From NCBI GenBank assembly GCA_905339295.1, contig CAJPFI010000037.1, positions 1-64,000 of the forward strand: DNA of 64,000 bases. The letters are read 5' to 3'. The translations under genes and the position numbers were made by a program. Below are positions 32,301 to 41,555 of the stretch, in pieces; position 1 is the stretch's first letter; every line of letters begins with the position of its first letter. This DNA is from Burkholderiales bacterium. Lineage in GTDB: Bacteria > Pseudomonadota > Gammaproteobacteria > Burkholderiales > Casimicrobiaceae. The notes under the pieces were generated by a model. It saw only the letters and a list, made by a program, of their open reading frames with translations. It was not told the DNA's origin and did not search any database.

Positions 32301-34493
32301 TCATGCCGGCGAGCAGAACGCGACGCCGTTCGTGCCTTCCGGCACCCAGCCGCGGTTGTTCATCGCGCGGCGCAGCGAGAGGTCGGGCGTGTGGCGATGG
32401 TTCGCGTCCTGGCGGTTGTCGAAGAACCGGTAGACGGGGATCGTGCCGTCGCGGCACGCGCCGGACGCGTCGGGCACCTCGATCCAGAATGCCGCGGGCG
32501 ACTCGAGCGTCCAGGTGCCGGGCCAGCGTGCCTGCACGAACTGGCACTCGGCCGCGTTCGCGGTGAAGAAGTGCGAGTCGACGAGCCCCCCCGCGTGGAA
32601 CCGGCATACCGGCTGCACGCCGGGCGGCGCGAGGAACGCGTCGGGGTAGGCGAAGAACACGATGCCCGTGCGCTCCCAGATTCCGCGCAGCTGGATGTCG
32701 AGGTACGCGACCTCGCCCGGATCGGCCGTCATGAAGTAGTGGTCGATGTCGACGCGGTAATACTCGATCACCGGCACGGCGTTGGGCGGCAGGCTGCCGG
32801 ACGCCGGTGTCGTGCTGGCGACCGCGACGCCCGCGTCGAGCAGCCCGGTGCCGCAGACCGATCCCGCGCGGCACTGCGTGCCGAGCGGGAACTCGCGCGT
32901 CGTTCCCTGCAGGATCGAGAGCACGCGCCCGGGCGTGAGCGTGGGATTGCGCGCGAGCATCAGCGACACGGTGCCGGACACGAGCGCCGTGGAAAAACTC
33001 GTCCCGGCGGCGATCGCGTAGGCGGGCCCGCCCGGCGTCGTCGTGCCCAGCGCGTGGGTCGACACGATCAGCGACGACTCGTCGCCGCCGTCGCCTCCCG
33101 GCGCCGACAGGTCGACGCGGCGCCCGAAGTTCGAGTAGCCCGTGCGCTCGCCGGTGTTGTCGGTGGCCCCGACGGCAATGACGCCCCCGCAGTTCGCGGG
33201 CGAGAAGTCCTCCGCGTCCATCGCGGCGTTGCCGGCCGCGGCGACGACGACCGCGCCCTGGGCCAGCGCGTCGTCGACCGCCTCCTGGATCGCGGACGAG
33301 CACGCCCCGAACCCTGCGAGGCTCATGTTGATCACGCGCGCCGGATGCGGATTGGGCGGCACCGCGGCGATCTGCACGCCCGATGCCCACAGCATGCCCT
33401 CGAACACGTCGGCGAGCGTGCCGCCGCACCGGGCGAGCGTGCGCACCGGGAGGATGCTCGCCGCCCAGTCCATGCCGGCGATCCCGATGCCGTTGTCGGT
33501 GCGGGCCGCGATCAGGCCGGAGACGAAGAGGCCATGGAAGAAGCTGTCGTTGCCGGGAACGCCGTCGCCGCAGTCGCCGTCGTCCGCCCAGTCGCCCTCG
33601 TCGCGCGGATTCGGGTCGCGCGCGTCGCCGTCGCGCGCGCTGACCGCGTCGGTGACGAAGTCGTACCCGGGCAGCACGCGACCGTCGAGGTCGGGATGCG
33701 GCAGGATCCCGGTGTCGATCACCGCCACGGTGATCGCCGCCGAGCCGCGCTGCACGTCCCAGGCGGCCGGTGCGTTCACGCCCGCGGCCGGCGACGACAG
33801 CGACCACTGGATCGCGAACAGCGGATCGTCGGGCACCTGCTGGGGGACCATGCGCCGAACCGCATCCGCGTACATCACTTCGGGATCCTGCTGCAGCGTG
33901 TCCGCGGCCGCCGCGAGCGCGTCGGGCGCGCGCGCGGTCAGCAGCGACAGCAGCCAGACGTTGCCGATCTTGCGCTGCGCCGCGACCGGCGTCCCCAGGC
34001 GCTCGGCGAATCGCGGCGCGAGCGTCGACCAGTCCTCGGCGACGCCGTCGGCAAGCCGGACCAGGAGCCGCCGGTCCGGTGCGCGAAAGCGCGCGTCGCT
34101 CGGCGCGACCTTCGCCGTCGCGCGCGGCGCGCGCATCGGCTGCGCCCACAGCACCGCGCGGTCCTCGCGCAGCAGCTTCGCGAGCCGCGACGCGATCGCG
34201 TCGTCGACGGGGCCCGGCAGCGCGAGTTCGAGCGCGCCGGTGCGTGTCACGGCGGTGATCGCGAGCGCGGTACCGGCGACACGCTCGAGCTTCGCGCGCG
34301 TCCCGTCCGGCAGCGTTCCTCGCGGCGCGGCGGACGGGTGGAGCATGACGCGAAGCCCCGGAACCATGTCGGCCGCGGCCGGCGCGGCATGCGCCACGGC
34401 ACACAGCGCGATGACGGCCGCGGTCAGGCGACCGCGGGTCGCGGAACGTGGATTCCGGAGGGACGTGCGCGAACGCTGTCGGTGGGGACTCAT
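32301..34493 (-). CDS. Secreted subtilisin-family serine protease with DUF5648 tail
   Basis: A 730-residue exported S8 peptidase. A signal peptide (TAAVIALCAVAHAAPAAA) is followed by an inhibitor-like propeptide region. The catalytic domain has Asp in ITVAVIDTGILPHPDLDG, His in FFHGLFVSGLIAA (HGLFVSG in place of the usual HGTHVAG), the oxyanion region VVVAAAGNAAMDAEDF, and Ser in AAGTSFSTALVSG. The triad is therefore complete, though the His motif is unusual. The last 170 residues (EYYRVDIDHYFMTADPGEVAYL, FFTANAAECQFVQ, PVYRFFDNRQDANHRH) form a DUF5648-type aromatic domain often found on secreted enzymes. The ATG at 34493 is chosen; 34565 is possible. Confidence 0.92.
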   Translation of the reverse strand: MSPHRQRSRTSLRNPRSATRGRLTAAVIALCAVAHAAPAAADMVPGLRVMLHPSAAPRGTLPDGTRAKLERVAGTALAITAVTRTGALELALPGPVDDAIASRLAKLLREDRAVLWAQPMRAPRATAKVAPSDARFRAPDRRLLVRLADGVAEDWSTLAPRFAERLGTPVAAQRKIGNVWLLSLLTARAPDALAAAADTLQQDPEVMYADAVRRMVPQQVPDDPLFAIQWSLSSPAAGVNAPAAWDVQRGSAAITVAVIDTGILPHPDLDGRVLPGYDFVTDAVSARDGDARDPNPRDEGDWADDGDCGDGVPGNDSFFHGLFVSGLIAARTDNGIGIAGMDWAASILPVRTLARCGGTLADVFEGMLWASGVQIAAVPPNPHPARVINMSLAGFGACSSAIQEAVDDALAQGAVVVAAAGNAAMDAEDFSPANCGGVIAVGATDNTGERTGYSNFGRRVDLSAPGGDGGDESSLIVSTHALGTTTPGGPAYAIAAGTSFSTALVSGTVSLMLARNPTLTPGRVLSILQGTTREFPLGTQCRAGSVCGTGLLDAGVAVASTTPASGSLPPNAVPVIEYYRVDIDHYFMTADPGEVAYLDIQLRGIWERTGIVFFAYPDAFLAPPGVQPVCRFHAGGLVDSHFFTANAAECQFVQARWPGTWTLESPAAFWIEVPDASGACRDGTIPVYRFFDNRQDANHRHTPDLSLRRAMNNRGWVPEGTNGVAFCSPA

Positions 34494-34586
34494 GCCGGGT
34501 CGAGGTCGGGTCCCCTGCCGATGCAATTTCGGTGCCATGCCGGTGCCGCCGTCGCCGGGCGGCAAGTGAGGCGCATGCTGGCGCGG

Positions 34587-35417
34587 TCAGGCCCGGGGTG
34601 CCTTGGAGGCGATCTCGCGCGCCATCGACGCGCGATAGGGCGACAGCGCCTGGACCATCTGCACGAACACCTTGGGATTGGCCGCGATCACCTGCCCGCC
34701 GTGCAGGTAGTCGCCCTCGCCGGACAGGTCCCCGATGAGCCCGCCGGCCTCGAGGACGAGCACGCTGCCCGCGGCGACATCCCACGGATTCAATCCGACC
34801 TCGAAGAAGCCGTCGTAGAACCCGGCCGCGACGTACGCGAGGTCGAGCGCGGCGGCGCCGGGGCGCCGCAGCCCCGCGGTGTGCGTGATCATCTCGCGCA
34901 TCATCGCGAGGTAGGTATCGAGGAAGCTGCCGTCGCGGAACGGGAAGCCGGTGCCGATCAGGCAATCGCGCAGGTGCTGCCGCTTCGAGACGCGGATGCG
35001 CCGGTCATTGAGGAACGCGCCGCGTCCGCGCGTCGCCGTGAACAGGTCGTTGCGCACCGGGTCGTAGATGACACCCTGCGTCACGACGCCGCGGTGGGCG
35101 AGCGCGATCGACACACAGTACTGCGGGAAGCCGTGCAGGAAGTTGGTCGTCCCGTCGAGCGGGTCGATGATCCAGACGTACTCGGCGTTAGCGTTCTCGC
35201 CCTTCGCCGTACCTTCCTCGGCGAGGATGGCGTGCGCCGGATAGGCGCCGAGCAGCGTCTCGACGATCGCGGCCTCGGCGCCACGGTCGATCTCGCTCAC
35301 GAAGTCCTTCGGCCCCTTCGCGCTGACCTGCAGCAGGTCGAGGTCCCGGGCGCCTCGGTTGATGATGTTGCCTGCGCGTCGTGCCGCCTTGACGGCGGTC
35401 GTGAGCATCGGGTGCAT
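34587..35417 (-). CDS. suhB: Inositol-1-monophosphatase family protein (SuhB)
   Basis: A 276-residue Mg-dependent phosphatase of the IMPase family. Metal-site motifs are complete: [41 protein letters not shown] (about residues 85-110) and the C-terminal [17 protein letters not shown]. SuhB proteins dephosphorylate inositol-1-phosphate in vitro and in E. coli also act in rRNA transcription antitermination. It is divergent from trmJ with a 71-base gap; this suhB-trmJ pairing is typical of proteobacteria. Start ATG at 35417 ([16 protein letters not shown]) agrees with the family. Confidence 0.94.
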   Translation of the reverse strand: MHPMLTTAVKAARRAGNIINRGARDLDLLQVSAKGPKDFVSEIDRGAEAAIVETLLGAYPAHAILAEEGTAKGENANAEYVWIIDPLDGTTNFLHGFPQYCVSIALAHRGVVTQGVIYDPVRNDLFTATRGRGAFLNDRRIRVSKRQHLRDCLIGTGFPFRDGSFLDTYLAMMREMITHTAGLRRPGAAALDLAYVAAGFYDGFFEVGLNPWDVAAGSVLVLEAGGLIGDLSGEGDYLHGGQVIAANPKVFVQMVQALSPYRASMAREIASKAPRA

Positions 35418-35488
35418 GGCGGTCGGGGCGCGACGTCGGCGCGCGGAACAAAGAGCGGGATTCCCCGCTATTCTACGCCTGTCCCGCC

Positions 35489-36241
35489 ATGACCATGGAC
35501 GATCCCAGCGACTCTCCGCTCGCCCGTGTCCGCGTCGTGCTCGTCGCGCCGAGCCATCCCGGCAATGTCGGCGCCGCCGCGCGCGCGATGCTCGCGATGG
35601 GGCTCGAGCGCCTCGTGCTGGTCGCACCGATGCGCCACCCCGATCCGGAGGCGGTCGCGCGCGCGACCGGCGCGACCGCCGTGCTCGACGCCGCGCTCGT
35701 CGTCGGGACGCTCGACGCCGCGCTCGACGGCGTGTCGTGCTCGATCGGCTTCACCGCGCGGCCGCGAGAGTTCGCGGGCGACGTACTCGCCCCGCGCGAC
35801 GCCGCCGCGCTCGCGGTCGCCTCGGCGCGCGCAGGCCGCGAGGCGGCGTTCGTGTTCGGCACCGAGATGTCGGGACTGGCGAACGACCAGCTCGCGCGCT
35901 GCACGGCGGTCGCGACGATCCCGGCGAACCCGGCGTTCGCGTCGCTCAACCTCGCATCCGCCGTGCAGGTCGCCGCGTACGAGGCGCGCGTGGCCGCGGA
36001 AGGCGACGCCGTGTGGCACGCGCCGCGCTTCGAGCCCGCGACGCACGACGCGATCGAGGGCCTGATCGCGCACGCCGAGCGAACGTTCGTCGCGATGCGC
36101 TTCCTGCACCCGGAGATGCCGCGCCGGCTGATGCCGCGCCTGCGGCGATTGTTCGCGCGTTCGGGCCTCGAGAGGGAGGAGGTCAACATCCTGCGCGGCA
36201 TCCTTGCCCGGATCGACCAGTTGATCGAGCGGCGGCGATGA
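35489..36241 (+). CDS. trmJ: tRNA (cytidine/uridine-2'-O-)-methyltransferase TrmJ
   Basis: SPOUT-class enzyme that 2'-O-methylates position 32 of several tRNAs. The knot domain shows [24 protein letters not shown] at the N-terminus, [18 protein letters not shown] and [22 protein letters not shown], the usual SAM-binding knot. The C-terminal dimer extension ends [16 protein letters not shown]. 250 residues, normal length. Start ATG at 35489, with an in-frame ATG at 35495 as alternative. The stop overlaps the next start (ATGA), coupling it to a DUF3667 membrane protein. TATTCT at 35470-35475 could serve as -10. Confidence 0.94.
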   Translation: MTMDDPSDSPLARVRVVLVAPSHPGNVGAAARAMLAMGLERLVLVAPMRHPDPEAVARATGATAVLDAALVVGTLDAALDGVSCSIGFTARPREFAGDVLAPRDAAALAVASARAGREAAFVFGTEMSGLANDQLARCTAVATIPANPAFASLNLASAVQVAAYEARVAAEGDAVWHAPRFEPATHDAIEGLIAHAERTFVAMRFLHPEMPRRLMPRLRRLFARSGLEREEVNILRGILARIDQLIERRR

Positions 36242-37245
36242 GCGCGCCGGTCCCGGACCCGGCGGGCTTGTTCGGGGCACTCGGCGCGTCGCTCCGCAGG
36301 CGCGCCGTCGGGACGCCCGTGGACGACCGCGAGCCCGGCGACACGACGTGCCGCAACTGCGGCGCCGATGCGCCGGGCGCGTATTGCGCGGCGTGCGGGC
36401 AGGAGACGACGATCGGCTTGCCGAAGGCGACGACGTTCCTGCGCGAGGCCGCCGGACGCCACGTCGCGTTCGACGGGCGCATGTGGCGCACGCTGTTCGC
36501 GCTCGCGTTCCGCCCGGGCTTCCTCACACGCGAATACCTGGCCGGCCGCCGCAAGCGTTACGTGCGGCCGTCGCGCCTCGTGCTCGTGCTGGCGATCGTG
36601 CTGTTCGCGGTGGCGCGCTGGGTCGCCGAGCCGGACGGCATGGTGCGCGTGGGTGCACAGGTGCCCGGCGACACGGCGACGAAGGCCGCGGTCGTCGAGC
36701 TCGACAACGAGCCGATCACGATCGGCGTCGGCGGGGGCAGCGTTGTGTTCGATCCCGCGCTCAACGTGCGGCTTTCCGGAATTGGTGTCCTCGGCGAGCG
36801 CTTCGAGCGCCATATCGGCGCCTTCAACCGCCTCGACCGCGACCAGAAGGTGCGCGAGCTCGTGAACGGCATGCTGCGCTTCGGTCCCTACGCGCTGATC
36901 GCGATGCTTCCCGCGTTCGCGCTGCTCGTCCAGCTGCTCTACCTGGGCCGCGCCCGTCGCTATCCCGAACGACCGCGGCGCTACGCCGAGCACCTCGTGT
37001 ACGGCGCGCACAGCCACGCGTTCGTCGCGCTCGCGGTCGCGCTGATGATTGTCGCGCCGTTCGCGATCGTCACGACCGCCATCGCGCTATGGGCAGTCGC
37101 GTGGCTGTTCGCGTCGATGCACGCCGTCTACGGCGGACGCTGGAGCGGGACGATCCTGCGCGGGATGGCCGTGACGACCGTCTATGCCGTGCTCTTCGTC
37201 GTCGCCGTGGTCAGCCTGCTGCTGGCGGCGATCCTGTTCCGCTAG
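36238..37245 (+). CDS. DUF3667-type membrane protein with zinc-ribbon head
   Basis: A 335-residue protein. The N-terminal zinc-ribbon CRNCGADAPGAYCAACGQE (about residues 40-58) precedes a conserved block FLREAAGRHVAFDGRMWRTLFALAFRPGFLTREYLAGRRKRYVRPSRLVLV, the DUF3667 signature. Four or five hydrophobic segments follow (LVLAIVLFAVARW, YALIAMLPAFALLVQLLYL, FVALAVALMIVAPFAIVTTAIALWAVAWLF, TVYAVLFVVAVVSLLLAAILF). The function is unknown. The start overlaps the trmJ stop by four bases. Nothing in the neighbourhood beyond this coupling suggests a task. Confidence 0.85.
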   Translation: MSAPVPDPAGLFGALGASLRRRAVGTPVDDREPGDTTCRNCGADAPGAYCAACGQETTIGLPKATTFLREAAGRHVAFDGRMWRTLFALAFRPGFLTREYLAGRRKRYVRPSRLVLVLAIVLFAVARWVAEPDGMVRVGAQVPGDTATKAAVVELDNEPITIGVGGGSVVFDPALNVRLSGIGVLGERFERHIGAFNRLDRDQKVRELVNGMLRFGPYALIAMLPAFALLVQLLYLGRARRYPERPRRYAEHLVYGAHSHAFVALAVALMIVAPFAIVTTAIALWAVAWLFASMHAVYGGRWSGTILRGMAVTTVYAVLFVVAVVSLLLAAILFR

Positions 37246-37305
37246 GGCTCGGCCACGCACGTCACCGCGCCCTCGTCGACCCCCCGCGCGCAAGCATTTC
37301 GTCGA

Positions 37306-37473
37306 TCACCGATCGCTTGGTCGAATAGCGGTGCGCCGGCGCGCCGTCGAGGCCGTTGTTGTCGGATTCACCGTCCGGCCGTCGGGATTGGCGTTGCACA
37401 CCGGCAGTTGCGCAACAACCGCGCTCGCGGCAGAGAGGCCGACGAGCAGCAACGACAGGCGCAACCAACGCAT
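37306..37473 (-). CDS. Possible small secreted peptide or gene remnant
   Basis: A 55-codon frame that starts with a convincing signal peptide (MRWLRLSLLLVGLSAASAVVA, cleavage before QLPVCNANPDGR) and continues with a short Thr/Arg-rich tail of no known type. It lies alone in the 251 bases between the DUF3667 gene and the hydrolase. No clear ribosome site is visible. The adjacent frame (37262 onward) would read on from the same region with a different tail, so this could be the leader of a frameshifted, decayed exported protein. Low certainty. Confidence 0.35.
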   Translation of the reverse strand: MRWLRLSLLLVGLSAASAVVAQLPVCNANPDGRTVNPTTTASTARRRTAIRPSDR

Positions 37474-37496
37474 CCGCGAATGGTTCACCAGGCAGG

Positions 37497-38333
37497 TCAG
37501 GTGCGCCGATCGAGCCACGCGATTATGTCGCGCGTCGCCTCGTCGCGCGCGTCGTCGAGCAGCAGGTGGTGGAAGGCGCCGGGGTAGGTCTTGAGCGTCT
37601 TGTCGCGCGCGCCCGCGAGCGCGTGCAGCGCAATCGACCCGTCGGCCGGCACGACGCGGTCGGCCTGCCCGTGCAGCAGCAGCATCGGCAGCGCGAGGTC
37701 GTCGGCCCGGTGCATCACGAGCTCGATCCCGGCCAGGATCGCGACGGCGAGGCGCGGCGTGATCCGCCCGACCTGCATCAGCGGGTCATCGAGCCACGCG
37801 GCGAGTTCGTCCGGGTCGCGGGCGATCGCGCCGATCTCGATACCCGGATCGAGGCGCGTGCGCGGGGCGAGGAGCGCGAGCAGCCGCAGGAGCCGCCTCA
37901 TCATCGTCGATGTGCCGCCGGCGTCGAGCGCCGGCGCGCCGGCGACGATGCCCGCGAGCGAGTCGTGCGGGTCGAGCGCCGCGGCAATCGCGAGCAGTCC
38001 GCCGAGGCTGCCGCCGACGATGAACACCGGCCGGCCCCGGGCGTCGTCCGCGGCGAGCGCGACGACGCGCGCGAGGTCCCGCACGAGGATCGCGAAATCG
38101 CGTGCGTACAGGCGCGGGCCCTCCGACAGTCCGTGTCCGCGCAAGTCGAACGCGAGCGTCGCATACCCGTTCGCGGCGAGCGTCTCGAAGAACGGAACAT
38201 AGGGCCGGGCGCGGTGGTGCTCGCCCAGCCCATGCGCGAACACGACGTGCGCACGCGCGTCGCCGGCCGGAACCCAGCGCTCGGCGGCGAGGCTCACGCC
38301 GCCGTCCGGCGCGAGCATGCGCGCGGGGTTCAC
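37497..38333 (-). CDS. Alpha/beta hydrolase, monoacylglycerol lipase-like
   Basis: A 278-residue cytoplasmic serine hydrolase. Seen: VVFAHGLGEHHRARPYVPFFETLAANGYATLAFDLRGHGLSEGPR (oxyanion region and RGHG), the nucleophile elbow GGSLGG (serine near residue 108), the acid in LLLHGQADRVVPADGS and the histidine in YPGAFHHLLLDD. The pattern with a serine aminopeptidase/Hydrolase_4 cap is that of bacterial monoacylglycerol or lysophospholipase-type enzymes. Substrate not determinable. It sits at the end of a leftward run after the TRAP genes, separated by 49 bases. Confidence 0.9.
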   Translation of the reverse strand: MNPARMLAPDGGVSLAAERWVPAGDARAHVVFAHGLGEHHRARPYVPFFETLAANGYATLAFDLRGHGLSEGPRLYARDFAILVRDLARVVALAADDARGRPVFIVGGSLGGLLAIAAALDPHDSLAGIVAGAPALDAGGTSTMMRRLLRLLALLAPRTRLDPGIEIGAIARDPDELAAWLDDPLMQVGRITPRLAVAILAGIELVMHRADDLALPMLLLHGQADRVVPADGSIALHALAGARDKTLKTYPGAFHHLLLDDARDEATRDIIAWLDRRT

Positions 38334-38382
38334 GGGCCGGCGCGCGGCTGCCCGTCCGGGGACCCGCGGCCGTGCGCTGCCG

Positions 38383-39705
38383 TCAGCTCAGCAGGTGCAC
38401 GAGCCACAGCGACAGGACCGGGAACGCCGCCAGGAGCGCCACGCGTATCACGTCGGAGATGAGGAACGGCACGACGCCGCGAAACGTCTCGGACATCGGC
38501 ACGTCGCGCGCGAGGCTGTTGATGATGTAGACGTTCATCCCCACGGGCGGCGTGATCAGCCCGATCTCGACCACCATGAGCGCGATGATGCCGAACCAGA
38601 TCGCCTTGTCGGTGGGGTCGAGGCCGTGGAAGTCCATGCCCATGATCATCGGCAGGAAGATCGGGATCGTGAGCAGGATCATCGACAGGCTGTCCATCAG
38701 GCAGCCCAGCACGACGTAGACGACCAGGATGACGGCGAGCACCGCGAGCGGCGGCAGGCCGAGCCCCACGACCCAGGCCGCGAGCTCCCCCGGCATCTGC
38801 GTGAGCGCGAGGAACACGTTGAGGATGTCCGCGCCGAGCAGGATCAGGAAGATCATGCCCGTCGCCTCGGCCGTGCCGGCGAGGCAGTCGAGGAACCCGC
38901 GCCATCGCATGCCGCCGAGCCAGACCGCGAACGCGAGCGCGCCGACCGTGCCCACCGCGGCGGCCTCGGTGGGCGTGAACACGCCGCCGTAGATGCCGCC
39001 GATCACGACGACGAACAGCATCAGGACCGGCCAGACCTCGCGCAGCGCGCTCAGCCGCTCGGGCCACGATCGCTCGACGTTCGCGGGGCCGGCGTCCGGG
39101 CGCAGGCGCACGTAGACGGCGATCGCGGCCAGGTAGCCGAGCATGGCGAGGATGCCCGGAACGAAGGCGGCCATGAACAGCTTCGCGATGTTCTGCTCCG
39201 AGAGGATCGCGTAGATGACCAGCACGACCGAGGGCGGAATCAGGATGCCCAGCGTCCCGCCTGCGGCCAGGGCGCCGGTGGCGAGCGCCGGCTGGTATTT
39301 CAGGCGGCGCAGCTCCGGCAACGCGACCTGGCCCATCGTGGCCGCGGTCGCGAGCGAGCTGCCGCAGATCGCGCCGAAGCCCGCGCACGCGCCGACGGCC
39401 GCCATCGCGACGCCGCCGCGCCAGTGCCCCATCAGCGCGTTGGCCGCGCCGAACAGCGAACGCGACAGGCCGCCGCGGCTCGCGAACTGCCCCATCATCA
39501 GGAACATCGGGATGACCGAGAGGTCGTAGACCGAGAAGCGCGACCACGCCGCCGTCTTCAGGTAGTTGAGCAGCGGCGCCCAGCCGGTCAGGGTGACGTA
39601 GCCGGCGACGCCCGTGACGAGCATCGCGATCCCGATCGGGACACGGAGCGCGAGCATCACGAGCATCGCGCCGAACATCAGGAAGCCGAACTCGACGCCG
39701 CTCAT
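38383..39705 (-). CDS. dctM: TRAP transporter large permease (DctM family)
   Basis: A 440-residue, twelve-helix permease that carries the solute in a Na+-driven TRAP system. Family features: the N-terminal GFLMFGAMLVMLALRVPIGIAML, SVIPMFLMMGQFASRGGLS, CAGFGAICGSSLATAATMG, GGTLGILIPPSVVLVIYAI, VFTPTEAAAVGTVGAL and GLITPPVGMNVYII. The ATG at 39705 overlaps the DctQ-type stop (ATGA). The system resembles dicarboxylate TRAP transporters in build, but TRAP solutes (dicarboxylates, keto acids, ectoine, aromatic acids) cannot be told from the permease. Confidence 0.94.
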   Translation of the reverse strand: MSGVEFGFLMFGAMLVMLALRVPIGIAMLVTGVAGYVTLTGWAPLLNYLKTAAWSRFSVYDLSVIPMFLMMGQFASRGGLSRSLFGAANALMGHWRGGVAMAAVGACAGFGAICGSSLATAATMGQVALPELRRLKYQPALATGALAAGGTLGILIPPSVVLVIYAILSEQNIAKLFMAAFVPGILAMLGYLAAIAVYVRLRPDAGPANVERSWPERLSALREVWPVLMLFVVVIGGIYGGVFTPTEAAAVGTVGALAFAVWLGGMRWRGFLDCLAGTAEATGMIFLILLGADILNVFLALTQMPGELAAWVVGLGLPPLAVLAVILVVYVVLGCLMDSLSMILLTIPIFLPMIMGMDFHGLDPTDKAIWFGIIALMVVEIGLITPPVGMNVYIINSLARDVPMSETFRGVVPFLISDVIRVALLAAFPVLSLWLVHLLS

Positions 39706-40250
39706 CCGGCGCCGCCCGCGGGCGGAGCCTCGTCGCCGCCCCGCGCCGACCAGTGACTCCAGGCCGCGTGGAGTCCGGTCGCGGCGAACAGCGCGAAGCA
39801 CGGCACCATGATCGCGACCGGGATCCAGGTCGGCAGCGCGAGGATCGTCGTCTGGTCGTTGGCTTCCTCGAGCGCGATCGCGCCGGCGCCGAGCCGCCAC
39901 GCGAGGACGCCCGCGCACACGGCGAGCAGCAGCGCGCCGAGCGAATCGAGCGCGGCGCGCACCGCCGGCCGCGCGTTCACGGTGAAGAAATCGACGATCA
40001 CGTGCCCGCCGCGCATCTGCGTGAGCGGCAGGAACGCCGAGACGGCGATCGCGCAACCGACCTGCACGAGCTCGTAGTCGCCGGGCAGCGGCATCGAGAG
40101 CATCGCCCGCCCGGCGATCGAGACCAGCGACATGATCGTGAGCGCCACCAGCACGAGCCCCCCGGCGATCGCGAATGCGCGTGAAATCGCGTAGAGCACC
40201 CGCCCCGCGGGGTCGGTCGGTGCGTGCTTCAGGACGAGCGGTTCGGCCAT
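39702..40250 (-). CDS. dctQ: TRAP transporter small permease (DctQ family)
   Basis: A 182-residue small membrane subunit needed with DctM. Four helices are seen: AFAIAGGLVLVALTIMSLVSIAGRA, YELVQVGCAIAVSAFLPLTQ, ALDSLGALLLAVCAGVLAW and TWIPVAIMVPCFALFAATGLHAAW. The conserved RGGHVIVDFF, typical of DctQ, lies at the end of helix 2. Its stop overlaps the DctM start. The spacing of 64 bases to the DctP gene upstream on the same strand fits one operon in the order DctP, DctQ, DctM. Confidence 0.92.
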   Translation of the reverse strand: MAEPLVLKHAPTDPAGRVLYAISRAFAIAGGLVLVALTIMSLVSIAGRAMLSMPLPGDYELVQVGCAIAVSAFLPLTQMRGGHVIVDFFTVNARPAVRAALDSLGALLLAVCAGVLAWRLGAGAIALEEANDQTTILALPTWIPVAIMVPCFALFAATGLHAAWSHWSARGGDEAPPAGGAG

Positions 40251-40314
40251 CGGACGGTTCGCGAAAAAATCGGGCGCGGGATCGCCGCGCCCCGATCGCC
40301 CCGCAACCGCGGGG

Positions 40315-41346
40315 CTATTTCGCGCCTTCGTACTTCCTGATGAGGTCGCGCGTCGCCTGCAGCAGCATCCTGCCGTCGTTGCCCTTCGCGGTGACGTCCC
40401 TGACCCACTCGTCCTCGAGGTTCGCCGTCGCCTTCTGCCAGTTCTGCAGCTCGGAGGACGGGATCGTGTAGAAGACGTTTCCGCGGTCGGCCCCGAGCTT
40501 GCGTGCGGGCGGCGCCGAAGCGTCCCACTGCCTGCCGAACGCCTTCGCGGCCGCGAGGCCCGAGTTCTGGTCGATGACCTTCCTCAGGTCGGGCGGAAGG
40601 CTGTCGTACTTCGCCTGGTTCATCGCGAGCGTGAACACGGCCGTGTAGAGCGCGCGCGACGCAGGGTCGGTCTCCGAGTGGTACCTGGTGAGCTCGTGCG
40701 CCTTGATCGACGGGATGACCTCCCACGGCAGCAGGTAGCCGTCGACCACGCCCTTGGACAGCGCGTCCGCGAGCGCCGGGAGCGGCATCGCCACCGGCGT
40801 CGCGCCGAGCGCGCCGAGCATCTTGTTGGTCTGGCGCGTCGGGGCGCGCATCTTGAGCCCCTTGAAGTCCGCCATCACCTTCACCTGCCGCTCGCGCGCG
40901 TGCACGAAGCCGTTGTCGTGCACGTTCACGACCAGCATCTGGACGCCGGGAAATTCCTTGCGCGCGTACTTGTCGAAGTACTCCCACGCCGCCTGGCTCG
41001 TCGCCTCGGCGGACGCCGACATGAACGGCAGCTCGAACACTTCCATCAGCGGGAAGCGGCCGGCGGTGTAGCCGGGCAGCGTCCAGACGATGTCGGCGAC
41101 GCCGTCCATCGCCTGCTGGATCAGCTGCGGCGGCGCGCCGCCGAGCTGCATCGCCGGGTAGATCTGGCACTTCATCCGGTTGTTCGAGTCCTTGGCTATC
41201 CTCTCGCACCAGGGAACGAGCAGCGTCGAGGGCGGCATGGCGCCCGGTGGCCAGAAATGGTGGACCTTGAGCGTGACTTCCTGCGCGGCGGCGGGGAGCG
41301 CGGCGAGCGCGAACGCTGCGGCGACGATAGTGCGTGAGAACGTCAT
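40315..41346 (-). CDS. dctP: TRAP transporter solute-binding protein (DctP family)
   Basis: A 343-residue periplasmic receptor. The signal peptide MTFSRTIVAAAFALAALPAAAQ is clear, then VTLKVHHFWPPGAMPPSTLLVPW, LGGAPPQLIQQAMDGVADIVWTLPGYTAGRFPLMEVFELPF, and the family helix FKGLKMRAPTRQTNKMLGALGATPVAMPLPALADALSKGVVDG. The arginine of MRAP is the carboxylate-binding residue in TRAP receptors, so an organic acid is expected. The ATG at 41346 is preceded by a strong GGAGG site. First gene of the TRAP operon; its promoter region faces cysE. Confidence 0.94.
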   Translation of the reverse strand: MTFSRTIVAAAFALAALPAAAQEVTLKVHHFWPPGAMPPSTLLVPWCERIAKDSNNRMKCQIYPAMQLGGAPPQLIQQAMDGVADIVWTLPGYTAGRFPLMEVFELPFMSASAEATSQAAWEYFDKYARKEFPGVQMLVVNVHDNGFVHARERQVKVMADFKGLKMRAPTRQTNKMLGALGATPVAMPLPALADALSKGVVDGYLLPWEVIPSIKAHELTRYHSETDPASRALYTAVFTLAMNQAKYDSLPPDLRKVIDQNSGLAAAKAFGRQWDASAPPARKLGADRGNVFYTIPSSELQNWQKATANLEDEWVRDVTAKGNDGRMLLQATRDLIRKYEGAK

Positions 41347-41517
41347 CGGGATTCCTCCGGGTTGCCGGCTGTCGGGCGATCCCCGGCCGGTCGTATGGCT
41401 GCCCGGGCAGTGTATCAAAGCACCCGTGCCGCCTGCTTTGCGTCGGGAGGACCCGTTGGGGGTCGCGTCCGGCGCCGCGGCGCGATCCTTGACCGGCATC
41501 AAGGCGCGCCCGGGTCA

Positions 41518-41550
41518 ATAGTTGAGCAAATAGCTCGGAAATGTGAGAAT
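41518..41550 (+). promoter_or_regulatory. IscR type-1-like operator and promoter of cysE
   Basis: The 25-base stretch 41518-41542 begins ATAGTTGA, contains the inverted repeat GAGC-AAATA-GCTC and ends CGGAAAT. It is 19/25 identical to the operator before iscR at 42325. -35 TTGAGC (41522-41527), 17 bases, -10 GAGAAT (41545-41550). The -10 ends only five bases before the cysE ATG, so the transcript would be almost or fully leaderless. Confidence 0.6.
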
Positions 41551-41555
41551 GCCCC

